A stretch of DNA of 42,116 nt from Defluviicoccus sp. (GCA_022826125.1 JAJDVM010000072.1:1-42116); one strand, 5' to 3'. Shown: positions 15,091 through 23,710, counted from the stretch's first letter. The notes: generated by a model not told the origin, from the sequence alone. Program-made: numbers and translations.

Positions 15091-15519
15091 CTACGCGTCT
15101 TCCCGGGGGACCCAGGGGACGCGGCCGAACGGGACGTCTTCCTCGATCAGCGTCTTGGTCTCGTCCTCGGTCGCTTCGCCGTAGATGTTGCGCTCGTCCG
15201 TCTCGCCCTTGTGGATTTTCAGCGCTTCGGTGGCGAAGTCAGGACCGACATAGTCGCAGTTCTCCTCGACCTGGCGGCGCATGTCGCGCAACGCCCGGAC
15301 GTAGCGGCTGCGGATTTCGGCCGGGTTGGGCGTGTCCGCCGCGCCCTTCTTCGCGCTGCGCGACAGGCGCGGGGCCATGATTGCCTTGCCCACGCGGGTG
15401 TCGCCGCAAATCGGGCAGGCAACCTCACCGTCGCCGACCTGACGGTCGAAAGTGTCGCTGTCCTTGAACCAGGCTTCGAACTCGTGGTCGTCGGCGCAGC
15501 GCAGGTTGTACAAGATCAT
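15091..15519 (-). CDS. DUF1178 family protein
   Basis: A 142-residue protein beginning MILYNLRCADDHEFEAWFKD with VACPICGDTRVGKAIMAPRL, the CxxC-containing signature of DUF1178, and a C-terminal IYGEATEDETKTLIEEDVPF. DUF1178 is widespread in alphaproteobacteria, often in the ubiG-grxC neighbourhood; its biochemical role is not established. The Cys pair suggests a zinc ribbon. The start at 15519 is the family start; the longer frame is antisense to the neighbouring methyltransferase. It is convergent with ubiG, 12 bp apart. Confidence 0.93.
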   Translation of the reverse strand: MILYNLRCADDHEFEAWFKDSDTFDRQVGDGEVACPICGDTRVGKAIMAPRLSRSAKKGAADTPNPAEIRSRYVRALRDMRRQVEENCDYVGPDFATEALKIHKGETDERNIYGEATEDETKTLIEEDVPFGRVPWVPREDA

Positions 15520-15598
15520 CCGAGACCTGCAGATTGTTCCAGATGACAGAATCGTCGCGCCTAATGTGGTCGATGTCGCGGAACGGGGCAAGCGGTCG

Positions 15599-16165
15599 GT
15601 GACTCCGCGCGAACGCCTGGAAACGCCCTCGGACTGGGTGGTCCGGTTCGCCCCGGCGGTGCCTGCGGCCGCGGCCGTGCTCGACATCGCCTGCGGAACC
15701 GGCCGGCATTCGCGGTTCTTCCTCGAACGAGGCCACCCGGTGACCGGCGTCGACCGATATTCGGCCGGCGTGTCCGACCTTCTCGGACGCGAAGACTTTA
15801 CGCTGATCGAGACCGATCTTGAGAGCGGCGGGGACTGGCCCCTCGGAACGCAAGAGTTCGGGGCCGTGGTGGTGACGAATTACCTTTTCCGCCCGATCCT
15901 TCCCCGCATCGTAGGCGCCGTCGCCGAAGGCGGCGTCCTGATCTACGAGACCTTCGCCGAAGGCAATGCGCGGTTCGGACGGCCGCGCAACCCGGACTTC
16001 CTCTTGCGGTCGGGCGAGCTCCTGCGCGCGGTCGACGGCACGCTCACGACGATCGCTTACGAGCATGGCGAGGTGGCCCGCCCGGCATCCGCGCTGGTGC
16101 AGCGGATCTGCGCCCGCCGCGGGTCCGGCTATTCCGGCGCGCCGAGGCTCGACGGCGGGTCGTAA
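15599..16165 (+). CDS. Class I SAM-dependent methyltransferase
   Basis: The motif I sequence AAVLDIACGTGRHSRFFLERGH with VTGVDRYSAGV identifies a small class I methyltransferase. Later blocks AVVVTNYLFRPILPRIVGAV and VLIYETFAEGN fit the tellurite-resistance TehB-like/YjhP-like group found near DUF1178 in alphaproteobacteria. The substrate is unknown. The start is uncertain: the frame is open upstream into the opposite-strand DUF1178 gene. GTG 15599 (VTPRERLETPSDWVVRFAP) gives 188 residues and the usual N-terminal length; GTG 15566 is an alternative. It is divergent from DUF1178 and ends tail-to-tail over the 3' end of the amidase gene by 37 bp. Confidence 0.8.
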   Translation: MTPRERLETPSDWVVRFAPAVPAAAAVLDIACGTGRHSRFFLERGHPVTGVDRYSAGVSDLLGREDFTLIETDLESGGDWPLGTQEFGAVVVTNYLFRPILPRIVGAVAEGGVLIYETFAEGNARFGRPRNPDFLLRSGELLRAVDGTLTTIAYEHGEVARPASALVQRICARRGSGYSGAPRLDGGS

Positions 16166-16974
16166 CGCCGGGCGTTCCGAAGCGCGGGGATCGCCGCCCG
16201 GGCTTCGCGGACCCTGGCCGGGTCGATCTCAGCGAGCACGAAGCCCACCTCCTCGCCACCGTCCGCGACGATCTCGCCCCACGGCTCCACCACCAGCGAG
16301 TGCCCGTAGCTCTCCCGCCCGCCCGCGTGGTCGCCGCACTGGGCGGGTGCGATGACGTAGCAACCCGTCTCGATGGCGCGCGCCCTCAGCAGCGCATGCC
16401 AATGGGCGCGTCCGGTCGTTCGGGTGAACGCGGACGGCACCGCGAGGAAATCCGCGCCCGCCTGAGCGAGCTTCCAGTAGAGCACCGGAAAGCGGAGATC
16501 GTAGCAAACGCTCATGCCCAGCCCGCCCCATGGAAGTTGGGCCAGCACGGCGGTCTCGCCCGCTTCGTAGCGGTCCGACTCGCGCGAGCTCTTGCCTTCC
16601 GGAAGATCGACGTCGAAGAGGTGGATCTTGTCGTAGCGCGCCACGGTTCGGCCTTCCGGGTCGAGAAGGAAGGACCGGTTGGCAAGCCGCCCGCCGCCGA
16701 GCGCGACGGTAAGCGAACCGACCAGCAGCCACACCCCGGATGAAGACGCGAACGCCGAAAGGGCGGCAAGCGCCTCGTGCCCGTCCTCGTCCCGAGCCTG
16801 CGCGATCAGCTTTCCGAAATCCGGTTCGATCAGGCCCACCACTTCCGGAAGGGCGATCAGCTCGGCGCCGGCGGCGCGCGCCTCGCGAGCGAACGAGAGC
16901 GCGGCCGAAAGGTTCGCGGCGGGATCGTTGCCGGAATTGGTCTGGATACAGGCGACCGCGAACGGTCCCGCCAC
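16129..16974 (-). CDS. Carbon-nitrogen hydrolase, deaminated-glutathione amidase (Nit1) type
   Basis: A 281-residue nitrilase-superfamily enzyme. The catalytic triad is visible: Glu in LIALPEVVGL, Lys in YDKIHLFDVD and Cys in SVCYDLRFPVLYW. The pattern GKSSRESDRYEAGE and the GRAHWHALLRARAIE stretch match Nit1/NitFhit-type amidases that repair deaminated glutathione. The GTG start at 16974 overlaps the grxC stop (TAGTG), so the gene is coupled to a glutaredoxin gene, which suits a glutathione-related role. The substrate assignment is inference from the subgroup. Confidence 0.88.
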   Translation of the reverse strand: MAGPFAVACIQTNSGNDPAANLSAALSFAREARAAGAELIALPEVVGLIEPDFGKLIAQARDEDGHEALAALSAFASSSGVWLLVGSLTVALGGGRLANRSFLLDPEGRTVARYDKIHLFDVDLPEGKSSRESDRYEAGETAVLAQLPWGGLGMSVCYDLRFPVLYWKLAQAGADFLAVPSAFTRTTGRAHWHALLRARAIETGCYVIAPAQCGDHAGGRESYGHSLVVEPWGEIVADGGEEVGFVLAEIDPARVREARAAIPALRNARRYDPPSSLGAPE

Positions 16975-17234
16975 TACCCGATCCCGAGCAGGGCGTCGAG
17001 TTCGCCGGCGCGTTCGAGTGCGGCGAGGTCGTCCGATCCGCCCACGTGACGGCCGTCGACGAATATCTGCGGCACCGTGCGGCGCCCGCCCGCCCGATGC
17101 ATCATCTGTTGGCGCAGGTTGGGATCGCGGTCGACGTCGATCTCGCGGTACTCGATACCCTTGCGGTCGAGCAACGCCTTCGCCCGGGCGCAAAACGGGC
17201 ACCAGAGGCTCGAATAGACTTCAATGTCGCTCAC
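16974..17234 (-). CDS. grxC: Glutaredoxin 3
   Basis: An 86-residue dithiol glutaredoxin with the active site WCPFCARAK (Cys12 and Cys15), the cis-proline TVPQIFVDGRHVGGSDDL and the GSH-binding GG-x-DD turn. It reduces protein disulfides and glutathione mixed disulfides in the cytoplasm. Full length for GrxC. Second to last in the operon rhodanese-comF-grxC-amidase, starting 54 bp after comF. Confidence 0.96.
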   Translation of the reverse strand: MSDIEVYSSLWCPFCARAKALLDRKGIEYREIDVDRDPNLRQQMMHRAGGRRTVPQIFVDGRHVGGSDDLAALERAGELDALLGIG

Positions 17235-17287
17235 CGTTCAGACCCCGTTTCGTTCAGCTTCCAATATGCGTCTCCGCGCCGATATTT

Positions 17288-18052
17288 CTACCCGTTACCG
17301 GCCCCGTTGAGCGTCGCGACGCGCGCGAGGGTCAATACGTCAACGCTTTCCGCCCCGCCCCGGCGCAGCGCGCTCGCGCAGGCTTCGACAGTGGCTCCCG
17401 TGGTCAGCACGTCGTCCACAAGGACGACGTGCCGTCCGGATACGCGAGTCTTCCCGGCCTTGGTGACCGCGAAGGCACCGCCCACGTTTCGCCTGCGTTC
17501 CGTCGGGTTCAACCGCCCCTGCGACCGCGTTCGCCGCCGCCGCGCGAGTCCGTCGGCCGACCAGTCGAGGCCCGCGATCCGGACGAGACCGGCGCACAGC
17601 AGGGCGGACTGGTTGTAGCGCCGGGCGAACAGACGCGAGGGATGAAGCGGCACCGGCACCAGCAGCGGGCTGTCTTCCAGCAAGTCCCCCGCCGCGTTCG
17701 CCAGCCAGCGCGCGAACAGCGGGGTCGAGTCCGTGCGGTCGCCGTGCTTGAACGCCAGCACGAGATCGCGCGACGCATCGTCGTAACGCAGCACCGAGCG
17801 CGCCCGGTCGTAGCGCGGCGGGCGGCGGAGGCAATCGGCGCAAACCGTATCTCCCGGCACTTCGAATACGAACGGAACCCCGCATACTTCGCAGATGGGA
17901 GCGCCTATGAAGGTGAGCGCCGGCCAGCAGGTTCCGCAAAGGGTCCCCGGATCGGTCACCGGTATGCCGCAGGAGAGGCAGCGCGGCGGCAGGATCAGGT
18001 CGATCAGCGCCCGCCCGGTGGCTGCGACGGCGGACGGAACGGCGGCGTTCAC
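17288..18052 (-). CDS. comF: ComF family phosphoribosyltransferase-like protein
   Basis: A 254-residue ComF-type protein. The N-terminal zinc-finger has three Cys pairs (PPRCLSCG, LCGTC, ICEVCG, VCADC), followed by a PRTase-like domain: FARRYNQSALL, then the PRPP-binding loop VVLVDDVLTTGATV. ComF proteins link to DNA uptake and fork stability in naturally transformable bacteria, but most alphaproteobacterial copies are of unknown function. The GTG at 18052 overlaps the rhodanese stop as GTGA. All motifs are intact. Confidence 0.92.
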   Translation of the reverse strand: MNAAVPSAVAATGRALIDLILPPRCLSCGIPVTDPGTLCGTCWPALTFIGAPICEVCGVPFVFEVPGDTVCADCLRRPPRYDRARSVLRYDDASRDLVLAFKHGDRTDSTPLFARWLANAAGDLLEDSPLLVPVPLHPSRLFARRYNQSALLCAGLVRIAGLDWSADGLARRRRTRSQGRLNPTERRRNVGGAFAVTKAGKTRVSGRHVVLVDDVLTTGATVEACASALRRGGAESVDVLTLARVATLNGAGNG

Positions 18053-19632
18053 TCGTCGAAGCGGCGAAACCGCGCTGTGCCGTCCGCCTCGACCTGCTGG
18101 ACGAGCTGAAGCTCCCATTCGAGATAGGCGTTCATCGCTTGCGTCACGTCGCCGCCCCGGTCGTAGGGCCGGAGCCACACGTCGTCGGTGCTGTCGAGCA
18201 TCAACTCCTCGTCCTCGGCGAGCGGCATTCCGGCCGCGATCCACGCCTCGGTCCCGCCTTCCAGATAGGCGAAATCGCGGCCGCGTTCCGCCGCCGCCAG
18301 CCGGGCGAGACGTCCGTCCGAGGAGGTCAGCACCACCGTTTCCGCCGCCGGCAGCCCGTCGACCGCGTCGTCGAGACGGGACCGCAGCGCAAACCCGGCG
18401 CCCGGGACGTGGCCGGCCAGGTAGGCCCGGCTGCCCGCCAGGTCGACCGCGGCCATGCTGCCGTCCTGCAGCCCCCGGGCGAGCGCGTCGACGCTCACCG
18501 ATCGGGCTTCCGCCCGATCCAGCCCCAGCACGCCGGGTTCCCAGGCTCCGGTTTCGATCTCGTCCGCGGTGGGATCGAGGCGGTAGACCGCGACCTCGGG
18601 CCAGCCCATCTCCACCAGCCAGGCCGCCGTCATCGTCGCCCGTACCCCCGTGTCGTCGATCAGCACGACGCGCGCGTTGCGGGTTCCGATCACCGCGTCT
18701 GTGGATTGCACCAGCTGGCCCCCCGGGATCGGCCGCGATCCGGCGAGGTGACCGGCCTCGTATTCGTCGACGCCCCGGACGTCGAGCAGGAACAGCGAAC
18801 GCTCGTCCGTCTCGGCGCGCCATGTTTCCAGGCGGTCCCGGTCGACGGTCTCGATAGCGCGGCTCTCTGCGACCCTCGCCGCCGATGCCTGGGCGCGGGC
18901 GAGCCCTTCCGGGGTGACCTCGGGCGGGGGACGTTCGTTGCCGCGTTCGAGCTCGAACCCCGCGAGCTCCCATCCCATCGTGCCGTTGCGGAGCGCCATG
19001 ACCTTGTTGGGAATGCCCGCCTTGATCAGCGACTGCGCGCCGATGATGCTGCGCGTCCGTCCCGCGCAGTTGACCACGACCGTGGTCTCCGGCGACGGCG
19101 CGATGTCGTGGACCCGGTAGGCGAGCTCGGCCCCCGGCACGTCGATCGCGGTCGGGATGTTCATCCGCCGGAACTCGTCCATCGGCCGGCTGTCGAGCAC
19201 CACGATATCGTCGCCCGCGTCGAGCCGCGCCTTGAGCTCCGGGGCGGTGATGTTGGGGGTGTGGCAGGTCTCCTCGACATATTCGCCGAACGCCTTGCTC
19301 GGCACGTAGATGCCGCTGAACAGGACATGGCCCGCGCGCTCCCACGCGGCCGTTCCGCCATCGAGGACGGAAACGTCGGTATAGCCGAAACCGGCCAGCT
19401 TCACCGCGGCGCGCTCGGCGAGACCGCTGCCGTCGTCGCACAGCACGGTCCGTGTCCCGCGGCGCGGGACCAGCGCGTCGATGCCGAATTCGAGCCGGCT
19501 GAGAGGGAGCGAGCTTGCGAACAGGAGGTGCGATTCCGAGAACGCACCTTCCTCGCGGACATCGAGAAGCGCCAGCTCCTTTCCATCGAGCAGCATCGCC
19601 CGCAACACGTCCGCCGTCACCGTCTTCGCCAT
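18049..19632 (-). CDS. Protein with four tandem rhodanese domains
   Basis: A 527-residue protein made of four rhodanese folds. Domain 1 (about 5-105) has Cys65 in TVLCDDGSG; domain 2 (about 125-230) has Cys189 in the loop NCAGRTRS and is the best candidate for sulfurtransferase activity. Domain 3 (about 265-365) has VVLIDDTGVR and domain 4 (about 375-475) VVLTSSDGRL, both without cysteine and probably inactive. No signal peptide, so cytoplasmic. The ATG at 19632 has GGGAG about nine bases upstream. First gene of the comF-grxC-amidase operon, all themed on sulfur/glutathione except comF. Substrate and acceptor unknown. Confidence 0.88.
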   Translation of the reverse strand: MAKTVTADVLRAMLLDGKELALLDVREEGAFSESHLLFASSLPLSRLEFGIDALVPRRGTRTVLCDDGSGLAERAAVKLAGFGYTDVSVLDGGTAAWERAGHVLFSGIYVPSKAFGEYVEETCHTPNITAPELKARLDAGDDIVVLDSRPMDEFRRMNIPTAIDVPGAELAYRVHDIAPSPETTVVVNCAGRTRSIIGAQSLIKAGIPNKVMALRNGTMGWELAGFELERGNERPPPEVTPEGLARAQASAARVAESRAIETVDRDRLETWRAETDERSLFLLDVRGVDEYEAGHLAGSRPIPGGQLVQSTDAVIGTRNARVVLIDDTGVRATMTAAWLVEMGWPEVAVYRLDPTADEIETGAWEPGVLGLDRAEARSVSVDALARGLQDGSMAAVDLAGSRAYLAGHVPGAGFALRSRLDDAVDGLPAAETVVLTSSDGRLARLAAAERGRDFAYLEGGTEAWIAAGMPLAEDEELMLDSTDDVWLRPYDRGGDVTQAMNAYLEWELQLVQQVEADGTARFRRFDE

Positions 19633-19716
19633 CGCTCGCCGCTCCCGTTTGCCGAACCCGATTTTATGCATTTGGCCGGAGCCGTGCACCGTCCACCGGC
19701 GATCTAGCCAGCCCGA

Positions 19717-19745
19717 TTGAGCCACGCCCCTGCCGGTGCGATAAC
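19717..19745 (+). promoter_or_regulatory. Candidate promoter giving a near-leaderless transcript
   Basis: TTGAGC (19,717-19,722), exactly 17 bp, then GATAAC (19,740-19,745). Each hexamer matches four of six consensus bases. The expected start point falls at or beside the ATG at 19,752, which has no ribosome-binding site in front of it. Confidence 0.4.
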
Positions 19746-19751
19746 GCTGTC

Positions 19752-20681
19752 ATGGCCGGACCCACCGAAGTCTTCGACCGCGCGGCGGTCCGCCGGCGGC
19801 GGAACCGCAGCGCCGGTCCCGGCGGGAGTGCGACCTTTCTGTACGACGAGGTCGCCGAGCGCCTCGCGGACCGGCTCGACGACATCGACCGCGAATTCCG
19901 CCGCGTGCTGGTCGTGGGCGCCCTCGGCAACCGGCTATGCGCGCTGGTCGCCTCGCGGGCCGGGGTCGAGCGAGTCGTCGTTTGCGATACCGCCGAGGCG
20001 CTGGTGCGGAATCGCACCGGTATTCCCGTCGTCGCCGACGAGGAGGCCGTTCCCTTCGCGCCGGCGAGCTTCGATCTCGTGTTGGGCGCCCTGAGCCTGC
20101 ACGCGGTGAACGACCTGCCGGGCGTTTTGGTGCAAATTCGCCGGATTCTGGTCGCGGACGGGCTTTTCCTCGCCGGGTGCTTCGGCGGAGAGACCCTGCA
20201 CGAACTCCGCCGCGTCTTGCTGGAGGCGGAGAGCGAAGTCTCGGGCGGCGCGAGCCCTCGTGTCGCGCCGTTCGCCGATGTCCGAGACGGCGGGGCGTTG
20301 CTTCAGCGCGCGGGCTTCGCGCTCCCCGTCGCCGACAGCGACACCGTCGTCGTCACCTGGCCCGACGCGTTCGCCCTGATGCGCGACCTCAGGTCGATGG
20401 GCGAAGCCAACGCGCTCGCGTCCCGGCGGCGGACGCCGACGTCCCGGGCGGTCTTCGCGGCGGCGGCGGCGCGATACCGCGAACTGTTCGGCGACCCGGA
20501 CGGGCGTATCCCCGCCACCTTCCAGGTGCTGTACCTGACCGGATGGGCGCCGGCGGCGAGCCAGCAGCAACCGCTCCGCCCCGGCAGCGCCGTTGCCCGC
20601 CTGGCGGACGCGCTGGACGCCGAGGAGCATTCGGCGGGCGAACGGGCCGATCCGGAAGACCGGGGGCCGAATTCGGGTTAG
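19752..20681 (+). CDS. BioC/NDUFAF5-like methyltransferase-fold protein
   Basis: A 309-residue class I methyltransferase-fold protein. VLVVGALGNRLCALVA replaces the usual glycine-rich motif I; VPFAPASFDLVLGALSLHAVNDLPG and ILVADGLFLAGCFGGETLHEL are the family-typical blocks, followed by MRDLRSMGEANAL. These features match the alphaproteobacterial homologues of NDUFAF5, which hydroxylates an arginine of complex I in mitochondria, and the related BioC group. It probably assists complex I assembly; this is inferred from family only. Divergent from the rhodanese operon. Its stop overlaps the convergent MFS gene stop by three bases. Confidence 0.85.
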   Translation: MAGPTEVFDRAAVRRRRNRSAGPGGSATFLYDEVAERLADRLDDIDREFRRVLVVGALGNRLCALVASRAGVERVVVCDTAEALVRNRTGIPVVADEEAVPFAPASFDLVLGALSLHAVNDLPGVLVQIRRILVADGLFLAGCFGGETLHELRRVLLEAESEVSGGASPRVAPFADVRDGGALLQRAGFALPVADSDTVVVTWPDAFALMRDLRSMGEANALASRRRTPTSRAVFAAAAARYRELFGDPDGRIPATFQVLYLTGWAPAASQQQPLRPGSAVARLADALDAEEHSAGERADPEDRGPNSG

Positions 20682-21922
20682 GCGGGTACGGGGGCGGGAA
20701 CCCCCATCCGGGGCCGGTTCTCGTCCGGCTCCTCGCGCACCATGATGGCAAAGATGGCGGCGACCAGAGCGAGCCCGAGGGCGATCAGCCACACCCCCTC
20801 GTAGCGCGCGGTCAGGTCGTAGAAATAGCCGCCGAAGATCGCGCCCGCCGCCGCGCCGATCGAATGGGCGCCGAAGATCAGCCCCATCGAGAGACCCATG
20901 ATGCGGATCCCGACATGCGAGGCGATCAGGCTCGCGATGGGGGCGAGAGTCGCGAAGTTGAGGATGCCGAAGGCGACGGTGAAGACGAAGAGCAGCGTCA
21001 GGCTTCCGGTCGTGTTGAGCAGGAGGACGAAGAGCAGCGCGCGGGCCGCGTACATCGCGGCCAAGAGGCGCGCCCGGTGGAGCCGGTCGGACAGCCAGCC
21101 GAAGAGGATCAGCCCGATCATGTTGCCCACGCCGTGGGCGCCGTGCGCAGCCGTCGAATCGACGAGCGGGAAGCCGCAGCTCACCGCGTAGGGAACGAAA
21201 TGGACGTCGAACACGCCCGCGGTGGTGAAGCCGCAGAGCACGAACGAACAGGTCAGCAGGACGAAGGTCCGGTTGCGCGCGAGAAGCCGGAGCCGCGCGC
21301 CCAGTGTGGCCGTATCCGAGTGCCCCGCGGCATGCGTCCGCGGCTCGCTCCCGACGCCCTTCAGCATCAACCAGGCCAGCGGGACGAGGGCGAGCAGGCC
21401 GAACCCGAAGCTCAGATAGGCGCCGCGCCAGCCCAGCATGGTGACCAAAAGGGCGAGCAGGGTGAGCACCGGAAGCTGCCCCGCCGTCGAGCCCGACAAT
21501 GCGAACCCGGTGCCGAGCCCGCTATGACGCCTCAGCAGCTGCGCCATCATCGTGGTCACCAGAGGCAGCGAGATCGCGCCGTGGCCGACGCCGCCGATCA
21601 CGCCGAACAGGACCAGGAACTCCCATTCGCGCGAGATCTGCGAGCTGGCGACGATCGCGCCCCCCATGAAGACGAGTCCGCCGGCGAAGACGTGGCGCGG
21701 TCCGATGCGGTCGATGATGTCGCCCGCGATGGGGGAGATCAGCGCCATCATCACCAGCACCAGCGAGCTTCCCGTCGAGCTCAGCCCGCGCGACCAGCCG
21801 AGATCGACCTCCCATATCGGCATCAGCACGCCGACGGAGGAGCGCGCGGCGAAGGTAAGGCCGAGAGCGCAGAAGCAGAGCGCGACGATCGCCCAGACGC
21901 GGAAGGCCGAGGGGCCGCTCAA
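20678..21922 (-). CDS. MFS transporter
   Basis: A 414-residue protein with about twelve hydrophobic helices and the major-facilitator loop pattern (DIIDRIGPRHVFAGG between helices 2 and 3; GWLSDRLHRARLLA in the second half). It resembles monocarboxylate/oxalate-formate-type MFS permeases, but the substrate cannot be read. No ATG exists near the N-terminus; TTG at 21922 overlaps the mutT stop as TTGA and gives a start just before helix 1 (FRVWAIVALCFCALGLTFAA). Last gene of the argJ-mutT-MFS operon. Confidence 0.85.
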   Translation of the reverse strand: MSGPSAFRVWAIVALCFCALGLTFAARSSVGVLMPIWEVDLGWSRGLSSTGSSLVLVMMALISPIAGDIIDRIGPRHVFAGGLVFMGGAIVASSQISREWEFLVLFGVIGGVGHGAISLPLVTTMMAQLLRRHSGLGTGFALSGSTAGQLPVLTLLALLVTMLGWRGAYLSFGFGLLALVPLAWLMLKGVGSEPRTHAAGHSDTATLGARLRLLARNRTFVLLTCSFVLCGFTTAGVFDVHFVPYAVSCGFPLVDSTAAHGAHGVGNMIGLILFGWLSDRLHRARLLAAMYAARALLFVLLLNTTGSLTLLFVFTVAFGILNFATLAPIASLIASHVGIRIMGLSMGLIFGAHSIGAAAGAIFGGYFYDLTARYEGVWLIALGLALVAAIFAIMVREEPDENRPRMGVPAPVPA

Positions 21923-22338
21923 AGCAGATCCCGCAGCATCGCGACGAGGGGCCGGTCGGCCGGCGGCATCGGATAGTCGCCGAGCCGCACCGGACGGACC
22001 CACTTGAGGGTCTGGCCTTCCAGGGGCCGAACCGATCCGTTCCAGACCCGGCACACGTAGAGCGGCATCAGCAGGTGGAAATCGTCGTAGGCGTGCGACG
22101 CGAAGGTGAACGGAGCGAGGCAGTTCTCCGTCACGTCGATATCGAGCTCTTCGGCAAGCTCCCGGATCAGCGCTTCCTCCGGGGTCTCGCGGGGACCCAC
22201 CTTGCCCCCGGGAAACTCCCAGAGGCCCGCCATCGCCTTGCCTTCGGGGCGCCGGGCGATGAGGACCCTGCCGTCCGTATCGACCAGCGCCACCGCGGCG
22301 ACCAGAAGAACCGGCCGCTCAGCTTCGGTAGTCGGCAT
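21919..22338 (-). CDS. mutT: 8-oxo-dGTP diphosphatase, MutT family
   Basis: A 139-residue Nudix hydrolase. The Nudix box spans about residues 44-66: GGKVGPRETPEEAL followed by IRELAEELDI, with all consensus Glu residues. The preceding VLIARRPEGKAMAGLWEFPG and the C-terminal LKWVRPVRLGDYPMPPADRP are typical of MutT, which removes oxidised guanine nucleotides. It overlaps the end of argJ by 20 bp. The argJ-mutT linkage is common in alphaproteobacteria. Confidence 0.93.
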   Translation of the reverse strand: MPTTEAERPVLLVAAVALVDTDGRVLIARRPEGKAMAGLWEFPGGKVGPRETPEEALIRELAEELDIDVTENCLAPFTFASHAYDDFHLLMPLYVCRVWNGSVRPLEGQTLKWVRPVRLGDYPMPPADRPLVAMLRDLL

Positions 22339-23548
22339 TGATGTCGATGTAGCCGTGTGTGAGATCGCACGTCCACACGGTCGCGTTCCCGCGCCCGACG
22401 CCGACATCGATGGCGATCTCGATCTCGGAACCGGCGAGGTGTTCGGCGACCGGCGTCTCGTCGTAGCCCTCGACAAGCGATTCGCCGTCGGTGATTTGCA
22501 CGCCGCCCATGGATATCGTGAGCGCCTGCACGTCGATGCGCTCGCCGGTCTTGCCGAGGGCGGCGACGATCCGGCCCCAATTGGCGTCGCTGCCGGCGAG
22601 CGCGGTCTTGACCAAAGGCGAGTTGGCGACGGTGAGCCCGATTCGCCTCGCGGCGGCCTCCGAGGCCGCCCCGGAGACGTGGATCGCCACGAACTTGGTC
22701 GCGCCCTCGCCGTCGCGGACGATCTGCCGGGCAAGGTCGCCGCAGACCGCGTCCAGCGCGTCGCGGAAGGGCGCAAGGCGGCGGTCGCGCCAGTCCTCGA
22801 CGTCGTCGTTGCCGGCCTTTCCGGTCGCGAACAGGAGCGCCATGTCGCTCGTCGAGGTGTCTCCGTCGACGGTGATCGAATTGAAGGAGCGGTTCACCGC
22901 CCGGCGGAGCAGCCGGTCGAGAACCGGCGCCGGAAGGCTTGCGTCGGTGAAGACGAAGGCAAGCATCGTCGCCATGTCGGGGGCGATCATCCCCGAACCC
23001 TTGGCGATGCCGCTTATGGCGACCGGGGTGTCGCCGATCCGCGTCGTTGCGCCCGCGCCCTTCGCGAAGGTGTCGGTGGTGCGGATCGCGTCCGCCGCTG
23101 CGTCCCAGGCGTCGTCCGTCAGGGTCGCGGCGAGGCCTGGGATCGCATCCGTGATGCGCTCGATATTCGGCCGTACGCCGATTACGCCGGTGGAGGCGAT
23201 CGCGATGTCGCGCGCCCGGCGGCGAAGCGCGGCGGCCGCGGCCCTGGCGGTCGTCGCGACGCAGTCCGCGCCCGAGTGGCCGGTGAAGGCGTTGGCGTTG
23301 CCCGCGTTGACCACCAGAGCCGAGGCACGGCCGTCCTCCAGCATCCCGCGGGTCCAGAGAACCGGCGGCGCCGCCGTCTTCGAACGGGTGGTGACGCCCG
23401 CCACGGTCGTTCCCCGGGCGAGATCGACCAGCAGCAGGTCGTCGCGCCCGACATAGCGTTCGCCGCTCGCGCCGGCGGCCAGCCGGACGCCCGCGACCGG
23501 GGGAAGCGCCGGAAAACCGTCCGGCGCCAGGGGAGAAATGTTCGCCAA
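22319..23548 (-). CDS. argJ: Arginine biosynthesis bifunctional protein ArgJ
   Basis: A 409-residue ornithine acetyltransferase/N-acetylglutamate synthase. The self-cleavage site is in KGSGMIAPDMATMLAFVFTD (cleavage between Ala and Thr, Thr being the nucleophile). SFNSITVDGDTSTSDM, GDLARQIVRDGEGATKF and the C-terminal INADYRS are diagnostic. It recycles acetyl groups in the cyclic arginine pathway. No ATG is near the N-terminus; TTG 23548 (LANISPLAPDGFP) gives the normal length. Divergent from secA with 205 bp between. Confidence 0.95.
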   Translation of the reverse strand: MANISPLAPDGFPALPPVAGVRLAAGASGERYVGRDDLLLVDLARGTTVAGVTTRSKTAAPPVLWTRGMLEDGRASALVVNAGNANAFTGHSGADCVATTARAAAAALRRRARDIAIASTGVIGVRPNIERITDAIPGLAATLTDDAWDAAADAIRTTDTFAKGAGATTRIGDTPVAISGIAKGSGMIAPDMATMLAFVFTDASLPAPVLDRLLRRAVNRSFNSITVDGDTSTSDMALLFATGKAGNDDVEDWRDRRLAPFRDALDAVCGDLARQIVRDGEGATKFVAIHVSGAASEAAARRIGLTVANSPLVKTALAGSDANWGRIVAALGKTGERIDVQALTISMGGVQITDGESLVEGYDETPVAEHLAGSEIEIAIDVGVGRGNATVWTCDLTHGYIDINADYRS

Positions 23549-23663
23549 GGCGTGAGGTTCCCGATAAAGGAGTTGTCGGATCGGAGGCTTATGCCCCGAC
23601 CGCGCGGCGCTGTCTATCGTGTTGCGGCCGCGGACCCGGGTTGGCGCCGCCGCCGGGGCTTCG

Positions 23664-23692
23664 TTGACAGCGCTCCCGGGTCTCCCTATCTG
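23664..23692 (+). promoter_or_regulatory. secA promoter
   Basis: TTGACA (23,664-23,669), 17-bp spacer, TATCTG (23,687-23,692). It lies about 60 bp before the secA start codon and is the only strong sigma-70-type match in the argJ-secA gap. Confidence 0.55.
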
Positions 23693-23710
23693 TGGAGAAC
23701 TCCGGGAGCG
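23671..23710 (+). promoter_or_regulatory. Long inverted repeat over the secA promoter and leader start
   Basis: CGCTCCCGG (23,671-23,679) is the exact complement of CCGGGAGCG (23,702-23,710). Inside it TCTCC (23,681-23,685) pairs with GGAGA (23,694-23,698), leaving a loop near CTATCTGT. The repeat covers the -10 box and the expected transcription start, so as DNA it could be a repressor site; as RNA only the 3' arm would be present. Not followed by a T-run. Confidence 0.5.

Noticed and set aside
15452-15598. N-terminal extension of the methyltransferase into the DUF1178 gene
   Set aside because: It would be antisense to the conserved N-terminus of DUF1178 and exceeds normal family length.
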